This document shows, one piece after another, positions 1-5,898 of a stretch of 8,343 nucleotides of DNA; positions within the stretch are counted from its first letter, which is position 1, and each line of letters begins with the position of its first letter. The notes beneath the pieces are model-generated. The model was not told the origin of the DNA. It made no database searches and was given only the letters and a program-made list of their open reading frames with translations. Origin of the DNA: Chloroflexota bacterium (GTDB lineage: Bacteria > Chloroflexota > Dehalococcoidia > JACPQK01); NCBI GenBank assembly GCA_016190535.1, contig JACPQK010000165.1, positions 1-8,343 on the forward strand. Direction: 5' to 3'. The translations under genes were made by a program, and so were the position numbers.

Positions 1-332
1 CGCTGGCGGAGGCGGTGCGGGCCGCCGGCCGCGGCGAGTCGCCACTGCAGCCCAGCGTTGCCCGCAAGGTGCTCAAGCGGCTACGGTCCGGCCCAACTCT
101 GGCGACCCAGCCAGCGCCGCTCTCTTTTACAGTGGACGCGTTGACCCCCCGCGAGTTCGATGTCCTACGAGTCCTGGGGACTGGCGCGACCAACCAGGAG
201 ATTGCGGAGCGACTGTCGCTGACCGAGGGCACGGTCAAGAACCATATTTGTTCCATCCTGGTCAAGACCGGCCTGCGGGACCGTACCCAGGCCGCCCTGT
301 TCACCGTGCGCCAAGGGCTGACGCGAGGCTAG
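1..332 (+). CDS. Response regulator, NarL/LuxR family, C-terminal part (5' end outside the window)
   Basis: This is the C-terminal part of a DNA-binding response regulator; the frame is open to the left edge (first full codon at 3) and stops at TAG 330-332. The first residues (LAEAVRAAGRGESPLQPSVA) resemble the last helix of a receiver domain plus the linker typical of NarL-type regulators. A LuxR-type helix-turn-helix follows, starting at LTPREFDVL, with the hallmark stretch NQEIAERLSLTEGTVKNHI and the closing helix LRDRTQAALFTVRQGL. In this family a sensor kinase phosphorylates the receiver, which lets the HTH dimerise on DNA. The phospho-acceptor Asp would lie upstream and cannot be checked. 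A GTG at 15 could serve as a start, but it falls inside the receiver-like sequence, so I treat the gene as truncated by the window. Its target is unknown; the inverted repeat 18 nt downstream and the AOR gene are the nearest candidates. Family assignment is firm, specific role unknown. Confidence 0.9.
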   Translation, partial: LAEAVRAAGRGESPLQPSVARKVLKRLRSGPTLATQPAPLSFTVDALTPREFDVLRVLGTGATNQEIAERLSLTEGTVKNHICSILVKTGLRDRTQAALFTVRQGLTRG

Positions 333-350
333 GTCGCAGTTGGCGCTGGC

Positions 351-373
351 GAACCGCTTCGTATATGCGGTTC
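351..373. repeat. Perfect 7-bp inverted repeat downstream of the regulator gene
   Basis: GAACCGC at 351-357 is the exact reverse complement of GCGGTTC at 367-373, separated by 9 nt (358-366, AT-rich in part). It begins 18 nt after the regulator stop codon. No run of T follows, so it is a poor intrinsic terminator. The arms are centred 16 bp apart, which would also suit a dimeric regulator such as the LuxR-type protein just upstream. The symmetry is seen directly; either role is inference. Confidence 0.4.
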
Positions 374-499
374 ACATCGTGCACCGTCCCGCAAAAGTTG
401 CCTTAGCCGTGTCCCAAGGTCAGGCCGCAGAAGGTTCGAGTGCTGTCCACAGAGCCCCACCAAGGAAACTCAAACCTCTGAGCAGCCCCCTGTTTGGCC

Positions 500-528
500 T
501 TGTTGCTGCTCCAGCGAAGTGTTACCAT
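500..528 (+). promoter_or_regulatory. Candidate sigma70-type promoter for the AOR gene
   Basis: TTGTTG at 500-505 (3 of 6 matches to TTGACA) is followed by a 17-bp spacer and TACCAT at 523-528 (4 of 6 matches to TATAAT). An extended -10 TG sits at 520-521. Transcription would start near 535, giving a leader of about 36 nt before ATG 571. Individually weak, but the GTGnTAnnAT core recurs before selA and the radical SAM gene. Confidence 0.35.
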
Positions 529-560
529 GCCATCATCCAGCAGCCTGAAACTGGAGGACA

Positions 561-564
561 GGAG
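561..564 (+). promoter_or_regulatory. Ribosome binding site of the AOR gene
   Basis: GGAG lies 6 nt upstream of ATG 571, within a purine-rich stretch that also carries GGAGG at 553-557. This fixes the start at 571 and not at the ATG at 586 or at in-frame codons far upstream. Confidence 0.65.
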
Positions 565-570
565 CGACCT

Positions 571-2448
571 ATGCCCAACGCAGAAATGAACGGCTACGCA
601 GGAAAGGTATTGAGGGTTGACCTCACCCGGGAGACCCTCTCCGAGGAGTACCTGGACGAGACCACCCTGCGAAAGTGGGTGGGGGGAGTGGGACTGGGGG
701 CCAGGTACTTGTACGAGGAGGTCCCCCCGGGGGTGGAATGGTCTGACGAGGAGAACCGGCTCATCATCGCCTCAGGCCCCGTGGGCGGGACCAGGATCGG
801 CGGTTCGGGGACTATCAGTGTAGTTACTAAGGGCTGCCTGACCAATGGGGCCACCTCCACCCAGGCCAACGGCTTCATGGGCGCTTACATGAAGTTCGCC
901 GGCTACGACGCCGTGATAGTCCAGGGGGCCGGCCGCCAATGGCGCTACCTTTACCTCCACGATGGGAAGGCCGAGCTGCGGGATGCTACTGCCTTAATAG
1001 GGAAGGACTTCTGGGAGACCGAGGACCTCATTAGAAAGGAACTGCAACAAAGCCAGCGTGGCGTGAGCATATTCGGCATAGGCCCCGCTGGCGAGAACCT
1101 GGTGAAGTTCGCCGCTATCGTGGGGGACAGGGGGCACGTGGCGGGGCACAACGGGGTAGGCGCTGTCCTGGGATCCAAGAAGCTAAAGGCCATCGTGGCT
1201 GCCCGGGGCCAGGGTTCCGTCGCCGTGGCGGACAGCGAGAGGGTTGCCAGCCTGGCCAGAGACCTGTGGGATAACGTCCGGAAAGCACGGATTTACAACA
1301 ACAGCATCTACCAGTGGGGCACCATGGGCACCGCCGACCTTGCTGAGTCCCGGGTCGTCTCGGGGAGGCTGCCCGTAAGAAACCTCACCACCAACATCTT
1401 TCCCCAGGCCCGCCTCTTCAGCTCGGAATACATCCGGGGCCGCCACGAGATCAAGCGGACTCCCTGCTGGGCCTGTCAGGCGCATCACTGCCACCAGATC
1501 ACCCTCAAGGATGGGCCTTACGCTGGCCAGACCTTCGAGGAGCCAGAATATGAGGCGGCGGCCTCATGGGGGCCCCTTATCGGCAATACCAGCCCCGAGG
1601 CGGCGGTGATGCTCAGTGACCTCACGGACCGCCTGGGCCTGGAGGTAAACGAGGCAGGGTGGCTGGTGGGTATGGTCATGGAGCTCTATGAGACGGGCAC
1701 CCTGACACTGGAAGACACCGATGGCCTGGAGATGAAGTGGGGGAATGTGGAGGCCTGCCGGACCCTGCTCCACAGGATTGCCCGGAGGGAAGGCTTCGGA
1801 GATGTGCTGGCTGAAGGGGTCATGCGGGCCGCCCAGCAGTTGGGCAGTGAGGCCCTTAACTGTGGTGTATTCGTCCAGAAGGGCATATCGCCCCAGACTC
1901 ACGACCATCGGGCTTCCTGGGGGCTGATGTTCGGTACAGCAACCGCTAGCAATGGCCTCGCGGAGGGCGGGGGGGTCTCCCGCCTCCAGGACGTAGGTAT
2001 GGAGCCCCCAAAGGGCCCCTTCGACCCCATGCATGTGTCCACCTTAACGGCCAAGAGCAGGGGGATACAGCACTTCAATGACTGCCTGGGCGTGTGCTTC
2101 TTCTGCCTACAGGCACCCTTAGCCAGGGTGGTGGAGGCCCTGAATACCGTCACGGGGTGGAGTTTGTCGGACCAGGAGGCCCAAGAGGTGGGGTTCCGGG
2201 TGTCCAACCTGCTGCGGGCCTTCAACGTCCGCCACGGCATAACTCCAGAGGTGGAATTCCCCTCCTCACGCTACCGGAGCGCCCCGGTGGACGGACCGGC
2301 CAAGGGCATGACTATCGCTCCGGTGTGGGGCCAAATGCTGGACAACCTCTACCAGCTTATGGGATGGGACCGGGCTACGGGCCGGCCCCTGCCCGAGACC
2401 CTGCGCCGGCTGGGCTTAGAGCACGTGAGTAGAGACCTCTGGAGCTAG
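571..2448 (+). CDS. Aldehyde ferredoxin oxidoreductase family protein (tungstopterin enzyme)
   Basis: This 625-residue protein matches the AOR family over its whole length. Family members use a tungsten-bispterin cofactor and one [4Fe-4S] cluster to interconvert aldehydes and carboxylic acids with ferredoxin, in the cytoplasm. The N-terminal AOR domain is clear: GKVLRVDLT near residue 12, GGVGLGARYLYEEVPPGV, then KFAGYDAVIV. The two pterin-binding motifs are DRLGLE (353-358; DXXGLD in the classic enzyme) and DCLGVC (504-509). Cluster ligands appear to be C299, C302, C307 and C509. The first three form CX2CX4C, one residue longer than the CX2CX3C of Pyrococcus furiosus AOR, with His305, His306 and His308 beside the third Cys. 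C505 and C512 are extra cysteines flanking C509. Length is near the usual 600-620. The frame stays open upstream to 340, but that part is not AOR-like. The converging amidase gene ends 4 nt away. Substrate cannot be read from sequence, so I give no symbol. Confidence 0.93.
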   Translation: MPNAEMNGYAGKVLRVDLTRETLSEEYLDETTLRKWVGGVGLGARYLYEEVPPGVEWSDEENRLIIASGPVGGTRIGGSGTISVVTKGCLTNGATSTQANGFMGAYMKFAGYDAVIVQGAGRQWRYLYLHDGKAELRDATALIGKDFWETEDLIRKELQQSQRGVSIFGIGPAGENLVKFAAIVGDRGHVAGHNGVGAVLGSKKLKAIVAARGQGSVAVADSERVASLARDLWDNVRKARIYNNSIYQWGTMGTADLAESRVVSGRLPVRNLTTNIFPQARLFSSEYIRGRHEIKRTPCWACQAHHCHQITLKDGPYAGQTFEEPEYEAAASWGPLIGNTSPEAAVMLSDLTDRLGLEVNEAGWLVGMVMELYETGTLTLEDTDGLEMKWGNVEACRTLLHRIARREGFGDVLAEGVMRAAQQLGSEALNCGVFVQKGISPQTHDHRASWGLMFGTATASNGLAEGGGVSRLQDVGMEPPKGPFDPMHVSTLTAKSRGIQHFNDCLGVCFFCLQAPLARVVEALNTVTGWSLSDQEAQEVGFRVSNLLRAFNVRHGITPEVEFPSSRYRSAPVDGPAKGMTIAPVWGQMLDNLYQLMGWDRATGRPLPETLRRLGLEHVSRDLWS

Positions 2449-2452
2449 AGCC

Positions 2453-4051
2453 CTACCCGGGGGCACCCTGGCCTGCCCCCACCGGAGGGGGAAACAGGCT
2501 CGCCCAGTCCACCGAATGCTCATAGGCATAGGCGGCCCGCAGCAAGAGGTCTTCCCGGAAATGTGGGGCCACCAGCATCAGCCCGATGGGCAGGCCCGCG
2601 GACTTGCCGCAGGGGATGCTGATGGCCGGGTGGCCCGTGAAGTTGAAGGGCACACAGTTGCGGATCACCAGCCCAATGTCCATCCCTTTCCCTCCGCCGA
2701 AGAGGGTCAGCTCGATAGCCTCCTCATAGTCCCTGGGCTCCTGGTAGGGGGGCGACTTAATAGGTATAGTAGGCATAGCCAGGACGTCCGCTTTGGCCAG
2801 GGCTTCGTCATATGCCTTGACGAAGGCAGGCCGCACGTTATGGGTCTTGGCATACAGCCGGCCATGGTAGCGGCGCTGGAAGTAGGCCCCGGCGATAAGG
2901 TTTAGCTTGAGAGCGATGGGAAGCTCATGGCCGTGGCTCTGCTTGAAGCGGCCGAAAGTGGTGATGAGGGAGCTGGGATAGTAGGTCTTGACGAAGGCCC
3001 CCGCCAGGTTGGTGTCGAAGATGTGCTTGGCCCCCTCGATATAGAGGGGGGAAATGGCCAGGGACGCCGCGCCGTGCAGGGGCACCGATACGTTCACCAG
3101 GCGGGCACCGCACCGCGCCAGCGTATCTATGGCCTCTTTTACGGCCTGCTCTACATCCGGCTCGCTCCCCTCAGCCGCAAACCCCTCTGCCAGCAGGCCA
3201 ATCCTCAGCCCCTCCACCCCCCGGGGGAGGGCCTCGGTATATCCGGGCAGTGGGGAAGGCACGTCAGCCTGCCGGGGGTCGTAGCCATCAGGCCCGGCCA
3301 CGCACTCCAGAGCCATAGCGATGTCTTCCACCGTGCGGGCCAGGGGTCCCACATGGTCCACAGTGGGGTCCAGGCCGAAGACCCCGGTATGGGGTATCAG
3401 GCCCCAGGTCGCCTTCAGGCCTACCGCCCCAGACCAGGCGGAGGGGATACGGACGGAACCTCCCTGGTCCCCACCGAAGGCGATGTCCACCAGCCCGCCC
3501 GCTACCGCTGCCCCAGAGCCCGAGGAAGAGCCCCCGGTGACATGGGCCTTGTTATGGGGGTTGAGGGGACGCCCGAAATCCCCCACGCCACTTAGCCCCG
3601 ACCCTCCGATGGAGAAATCGTCCATGTTGGTCTTGCCCACAATGGTGCCCCCCGCCTCGAGCAGCCTCGTGACCACGGTGGCATCGAAATCGGGGACGTA
3701 GCCCTCCATAAAGTGGGAACCGAAGGTAAGGGGGATGCCCGCCACGGCGATATTGTCCTTTAGGGCGATAGTCTTGCCTTTGAGGAGACCCTGGGGAGCA
3801 CCCTCAATATGGCATTTGGTGATGAAAGCGTTCAGGGGGTCCTCCTGCTGCGTGGGGCGATAGCCAGGGGAGCGGGCGGTGTACTTCCGGGGCAAGCTCT
3901 GTTCTTCGATCTTCAACTCGTTGAAGGCTTCCATAGCGGCCACCTGCTCTAGCAGGCGGGAATGTATGGCGCGGGCTTCTGTGCCCGTCAGGCCAAGGTC
4001 CAGGGCCTTGCCATATTCCACGACATCCTCGATGTCCGGTCGTGACCACAT
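2453..4051 (-). CDS. Amidase, amidase-signature (AS) family
   Basis: This 532-residue hydrolase belongs to the amidase-signature family, which cleaves C-N amide bonds to a carboxylate and ammonia or an amine through a Ser-cisSer-Lys triad. All three are visible: Lys98 in ALKDN, Ser175 in TGGSSSGSG, and the nucleophile Ser199 in GGDQGGSVRIPS; the 24-residue spacing between the serines is typical. The helical N-terminal extension of about 60 residues and the GGDQGGS form resemble stand-alone amidases of the Rhodococcus enantioselective type more than GatA of the tRNA amidotransferase (usually GSDTGGS), and no gatB or gatC is nearby. The start at 4051 is set by an excellent GGAGG 6 nt upstream; an in-frame ATG at 4096 has poor ribosome binding sequence. 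No signal peptide is seen, so it is probably cytoplasmic. It converges on the AOR gene with 4 nt between stops. Substrate unknown; peptide or aryl amides are possible. Confidence 0.92.
   Translation of the reverse strand: MWSRPDIEDVVEYGKALDLGLTGTEARAIHSRLLEQVAAMEAFNELKIEEQSLPRKYTARSPGYRPTQQEDPLNAFITKCHIEGAPQGLLKGKTIALKDNIAVAGIPLTFGSHFMEGYVPDFDATVVTRLLEAGGTIVGKTNMDDFSIGGSGLSGVGDFGRPLNPHNKAHVTGGSSSGSGAAVAGGLVDIAFGGDQGGSVRIPSAWSGAVGLKATWGLIPHTGVFGLDPTVDHVGPLARTVEDIAMALECVAGPDGYDPRQADVPSPLPGYTEALPRGVEGLRIGLLAEGFAAEGSEPDVEQAVKEAIDTLARCGARLVNVSVPLHGAASLAISPLYIEGAKHIFDTNLAGAFVKTYYPSSLITTFGRFKQSHGHELPIALKLNLIAGAYFQRRYHGRLYAKTHNVRPAFVKAYDEALAKADVLAMPTIPIKSPPYQEPRDYEEAIELTLFGGGKGMDIGLVIRNCVPFNFTGHPAISIPCGKSAGLPIGLMLVAPHFREDLLLRAAYAYEHSVDWASLFPPPVGAGQGAPG
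2459..2480. repeat. GC-rich hairpin just past the AOR stop, within the amidase 3' end
   Basis: GGGGGCA at 2459-2465 pairs perfectly with TGCCCCC at 2474-2480 around an 8-nt loop, 10 nt after the AOR stop codon. It lies inside the coding 3' end of the converging amidase gene. Neither side carries a T-tract, so it is not a standard intrinsic terminator, though it could mark the 3' end of one or both convergent transcripts. Confidence 0.3.
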
Positions 4052-4057
4052 GTTCTC

Positions 4058-4062
4058 CCTCC
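4058..4062 (-). promoter_or_regulatory. Strong ribosome binding site of the amidase gene
   Basis: Read on the minus strand this is GGAGG inside AAAGGAGGGA, 6 nt before the ATG at 4051-4049. It decides the amidase start in favour of 4051 over the in-frame ATG at 4096. Confidence 0.8.
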
Positions 4063-4151
4063 TTTGCCTGAGAAGTTGGGGGGCATTTCCCTCCATCCTT
4101 ATAGCTGAGGCCTGTCCATTATCATGAGGTCATCTTACTCTTATCCCCGGC

Positions 4152-4163
4152 TGATGGTCATCA
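4152..4163. promoter_or_regulatory. Near-palindrome, possible operator in the amidase leader
   Basis: TGATG (4152-4156) and CATCA (4159-4163) are reverse complements around GT. The element sits about 100 nt upstream of the amidase start. The short symmetric form could bind a dimeric repressor, but no regulator is identified and a 5-bp arm can arise by chance. Confidence 0.25.
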
Positions 4164-4188
4164 ACAAATTGTGTTGGCATTCCATAAA

Positions 4189-4216
4189 CACCCCCTCTTA
4201 GGCTAAAGAGGGGGTG
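4189..4216. repeat. Perfect 11-bp stem-loop in the amidase-selA intergenic region
   Basis: CACCCCCTCTT at 4189-4199 is the exact reverse complement of AAGAGGGGGTG at 4206-4216, with a 6-nt loop (4200-4205). Read on the minus strand it is followed by TTTAT, a short T-rich stretch, so it could act as an attenuator or weak terminator in the amidase leader or against readthrough from the right. Read on the plus strand no T-tract follows. It lies directly beside C-tracts and may be part of a dispersed intergenic repeat. Confidence 0.6.
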
Positions 4217-4281
4217 AAGGGAAATGATTTCAGGGGGACACCCCCCAAAACCCCCGGCCCCGGTACATCGGGCCACCAAAT

Positions 4282-4296
4282 GAGCATATTGTGCTC
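4282..4296. promoter_or_regulatory. Small inverted repeat upstream of selA
   Basis: GAGCA (4282-4286) and TGCTC (4292-4296) are reverse complements around the 5-nt spacer TATTG. It could be an operator for selA or the divergent amidase gene. The arms are short and no binding protein is known, so this is a weak call. Confidence 0.2.
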
Positions 4297-4341
4297 GGGG
4301 CTTTACAGACTCCTGTTACTAAACTGAGGGTCGAATACCCC

Positions 4342-4369
4342 TTGAGATTGAATGGGATTGCCATATGGT
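4342..4369 (+). promoter_or_regulatory. Candidate sigma70-type promoter upstream of selA
   Basis: TTGAGA at 4342-4347 (5 of 6 matches to TTGACA) and TATGGT at 4364-4369 (4 of 6 matches to TATAAT) are separated by 16 bp. Transcription would start near 4376, about 40 nt before ATG 4416. If used, the in-frame ATG at 4365 lies upstream of the transcript and cannot be the start. It competes with the candidate at 4416-4444. Confidence 0.3.
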
Positions 4370-4415
4370 AGTCAACCTCCCCTTGCGCCCCTTCTCCAGC
4401 CCGTGGGTCCACCCC

Positions 4416-4444
4416 ATGACCAAAAGGCAGCCTTGTGCTAAAAT
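4416..4444 (+). promoter_or_regulatory. Candidate extended -10 promoter overlapping the annotated selA start
   Basis: ATGACC at 4416-4421 (4 of 6 matches to TTGACA), a 17-bp spacer and TAAAAT at 4439-4444 (5 of 6 matches to TATAAT), with an extended -10 TG at 4436-4437. Transcription would begin near 4451, four bases before an in-frame GTG at 4455. It shares GTGnTAnnAT with elements ahead of the AOR and radical SAM genes. Confidence 0.35.
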
Positions 4445-5813
4445 AGCCCTCGGTGTGGACCTAGCCTTCCGTCAGTTGCCCAGCGTTGACCAACTCCTGG
4501 GACACCCCCGAGTGGAGTATCTCTGTCACCTCTATCCGCGACAGGAGGTGACTATCTGGGTAAGGGGGGAACTGGAGCAGGCACGGCGCGGGATCAGCGC
4601 CGGGGCACCACCGCCCACCCTGGACGAACTGGCTACGGGCGTGGAGGCCCGGGCCCAGGCCTTAGGGGAGCCCAGCCTGCGTGCTGTGATCAACGCAACT
4701 GGGGTTATCCTCCACACTAACCTGGGGCGAGCGCCGATAAGCTACGAGGCCCTAGCCGCCATGCGGGCCGTGGGCCTGGGCTACTCCAATCTGGAGTATG
4801 ATCTGGCCAGAGGGGAGCGGGGCTCCCGGCAAGCCCATGTGGAGTCCCTCCTCTGCCATCTAACCGGGGCCGAGGCCGCTCTGGCGGTCAACAACAATGC
4901 CTCGGCCCTGCTGCTGGGGCTGGCCAGCCTGGCCCGGGGCCGGGAGGTCATCGTCTCCCGAGGCCAGGCCATCGAGATCGGGGGGGGCTTCCGCATACCA
5001 GATGTGCTGAGCCAGAGCAGGGCCCGGCTGGTAGAGGTAGGCACCACCAACCGGACCTACATAGCCGACTACGAGGCTGCCATTACCAGGGGCACCGCTG
5101 CCCTCCTCCGAGTGCACACCAGCAACTTCCGGGTAGTGGGCTTTACCCAATCGGTGTCCCTGGAAGAGATGGTGGCCCTGGGCCAGCAACGGAGCATCCC
5201 GGTGCTGGATGACCTGGGCTCGGGCTGTTTGCTGGAGACCTCTCAGTTCGGCATGGCCCACGAGCCTACCATCCAGGAGAGCCTGGAGGCGGGGGCCGAC
5301 CTGGTCTTCGCCTCCGGCGACAAGCTCCTGGGCGGTCCCCAGGCGGGGATAATCATGGGCAAGAGGGAGTTGGTGGAACGCCTCCGTCGCCACCCCCTGG
5401 CCCGGGCGGTGCGCATTGACAAGTTTAGCCTGGCCGGGCTATCGGCCACCCTCGTCCACTATTTGCGGGGGGAGGCGCTGAGCAAAGTGCCTATCTGGCG
5501 CATGATCTCCACCCCCCTGACCGAGATCGAGGCACGGGCCCATGCCTGGGTGGAGCAGCTCGGCGAAGTGGCCCAGGTGATGCCTGGACAGTCTGCCGTA
5601 GGAGGGGGTAGCCTGCCGGGGCAGACACTGCCAACAAGCCTCGTTGCCCTCAGCGTTCCTCAAGTAGAGGAGTTGGCCCTGCTCCTGCGCACAGGAGAAC
5701 ACCCTGTGGTCGGCCGCATTGCCGAGGGCAAGCTTCTCCTGGACCCCCGCACCGTCCTGCCCGAGGAGGAAGGCACCCTCCTCTCTACCCTCGCCGAAAC
5801 CCTCGCCGGCTAA
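4416..5813 (+). CDS. selA: L-seryl-tRNA(Sec) selenium transferase (selenocysteine synthase)
   Basis: SelA is a PLP enzyme, a large ring-shaped oligomer in the bacterium E. coli, that converts seryl-tRNA(Sec) to selenocysteinyl-tRNA(Sec) using selenophosphate. The 465-residue product aligns end to end with E. coli SelA (463 residues): FRQLPSVDQLL at the N-terminus, INATGVILHTNLGRAP, VNNNASALLLGLAS, EIGGGFRIPDV, VGTTNRTYIADYEAAI, VHTSNFRVVGFTQ, then SGDKLLGGPQAGII, whose Lys303 is the expected PLP-binding lysine (Lys295 in E. coli). The start is uncertain. ATG 4416 gives a family-like length but has no good Shine-Dalgarno; ATG 4365 adds 17 unconserved residues; GTG 4455 gives 452 residues and would fit a near-leaderless transcript from the candidate promoter at 4416-4444. 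No selB, selD, selC or selenoprotein gene is visible in the window, so the pathway partners must be elsewhere. Function is near certain, start is not. Confidence 0.96.
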   Translation: MTKRQPCAKIALGVDLAFRQLPSVDQLLGHPRVEYLCHLYPRQEVTIWVRGELEQARRGISAGAPPPTLDELATGVEARAQALGEPSLRAVINATGVILHTNLGRAPISYEALAAMRAVGLGYSNLEYDLARGERGSRQAHVESLLCHLTGAEAALAVNNNASALLLGLASLARGREVIVSRGQAIEIGGGFRIPDVLSQSRARLVEVGTTNRTYIADYEAAITRGTAALLRVHTSNFRVVGFTQSVSLEEMVALGQQRSIPVLDDLGSGCLLETSQFGMAHEPTIQESLEAGADLVFASGDKLLGGPQAGIIMGKRELVERLRRHPLARAVRIDKFSLAGLSATLVHYLRGEALSKVPIWRMISTPLTEIEARAHAWVEQLGEVAQVMPGQSAVGGGSLPGQTLPTSLVALSVPQVEELALLLRTGEHPVVGRIAEGKLLLDPRTVLPEEEGTLLSTLAETLAG

Positions 5814-5815
5814 CG

Positions 5816-5832
5816 GGGACAAGGGGTGTCCC
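5816..5832 (+). repeat. Small stem-loop immediately after selA
   Basis: GGGACA (5816-5821) pairs with TGTCCC (5827-5832) around a 5-nt loop rich in G, starting 3 nt past the selA stop codon. No T-tract follows, so it is not a typical intrinsic terminator. The selA stop is TAA, so the hairpin is not a SECIS for that codon. A possible processing or mild attenuation element. Confidence 0.3.
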
Positions 5833-5898
5833 AGGCTGGGCGCAGTAGCGGATGGCGCCGCTTTGCAGGCACGTAAGGCTCCACTGGAGAAGGTGGTG

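Larger units (their letters stand above)
4052..4415. other. Divergent intergenic region between the amidase gene and selA
   Basis: This 364-nt stretch separates two divergently transcribed genes and holds no convincing coding sequence. It contains the amidase ribosome binding site, a near-palindrome at 4152-4163, a perfect 11-bp hairpin at 4189-4216, C-tracts at 4241-4261, a 5-bp inverted repeat at 4282-4296, and a candidate selA promoter at 4342-4369. Parts are more AT-rich than the flanking genes (for example 4110-4190), as expected of a region holding promoters in both directions. I see no clear amidase promoter; GATAAT read on the minus strand near 4120-4125 is a possible -10 without a good -35. 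Confidence 0.7.

Noticed and set aside
340..570. Upstream in-frame extension of the AOR gene
   Set aside because: The added 77 residues do not look like AOR sequence, there is no ribosome binding site at 340, and GGAG plus ATG at 571 fits the family N-terminus.
2459..2480. Intrinsic terminator of the AOR gene
   Set aside because: The stem is perfect but no T-run follows on either strand; kept only as a hairpin.
2516..3701. Long plus-strand reading frames across the amidase gene
   Set aside because: They are antisense shadows of a gene with an intact catalytic triad; their proteins are low-complexity and carry no recognisable domain.
4052..4096. Amidase start at 4096
   Set aside because: It adds 15 residues, lacks a properly spaced ribosome binding site, and its codons span the strong GGAGG that serves ATG 4051.
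5816..5832. SECIS element after selA
   Set aside because: The stop codon of selA is TAA, not TGA, and no continuing reading frame follows, so there is no selenocysteine codon for it to serve.
5719..5898. Left extension of the HELGH gene into the selA 3' end
   Set aside because: The extension is Pro/Ser/Arg-rich out-of-frame selA sequence; a ribosome binding site and ATG at 5899 follow it.
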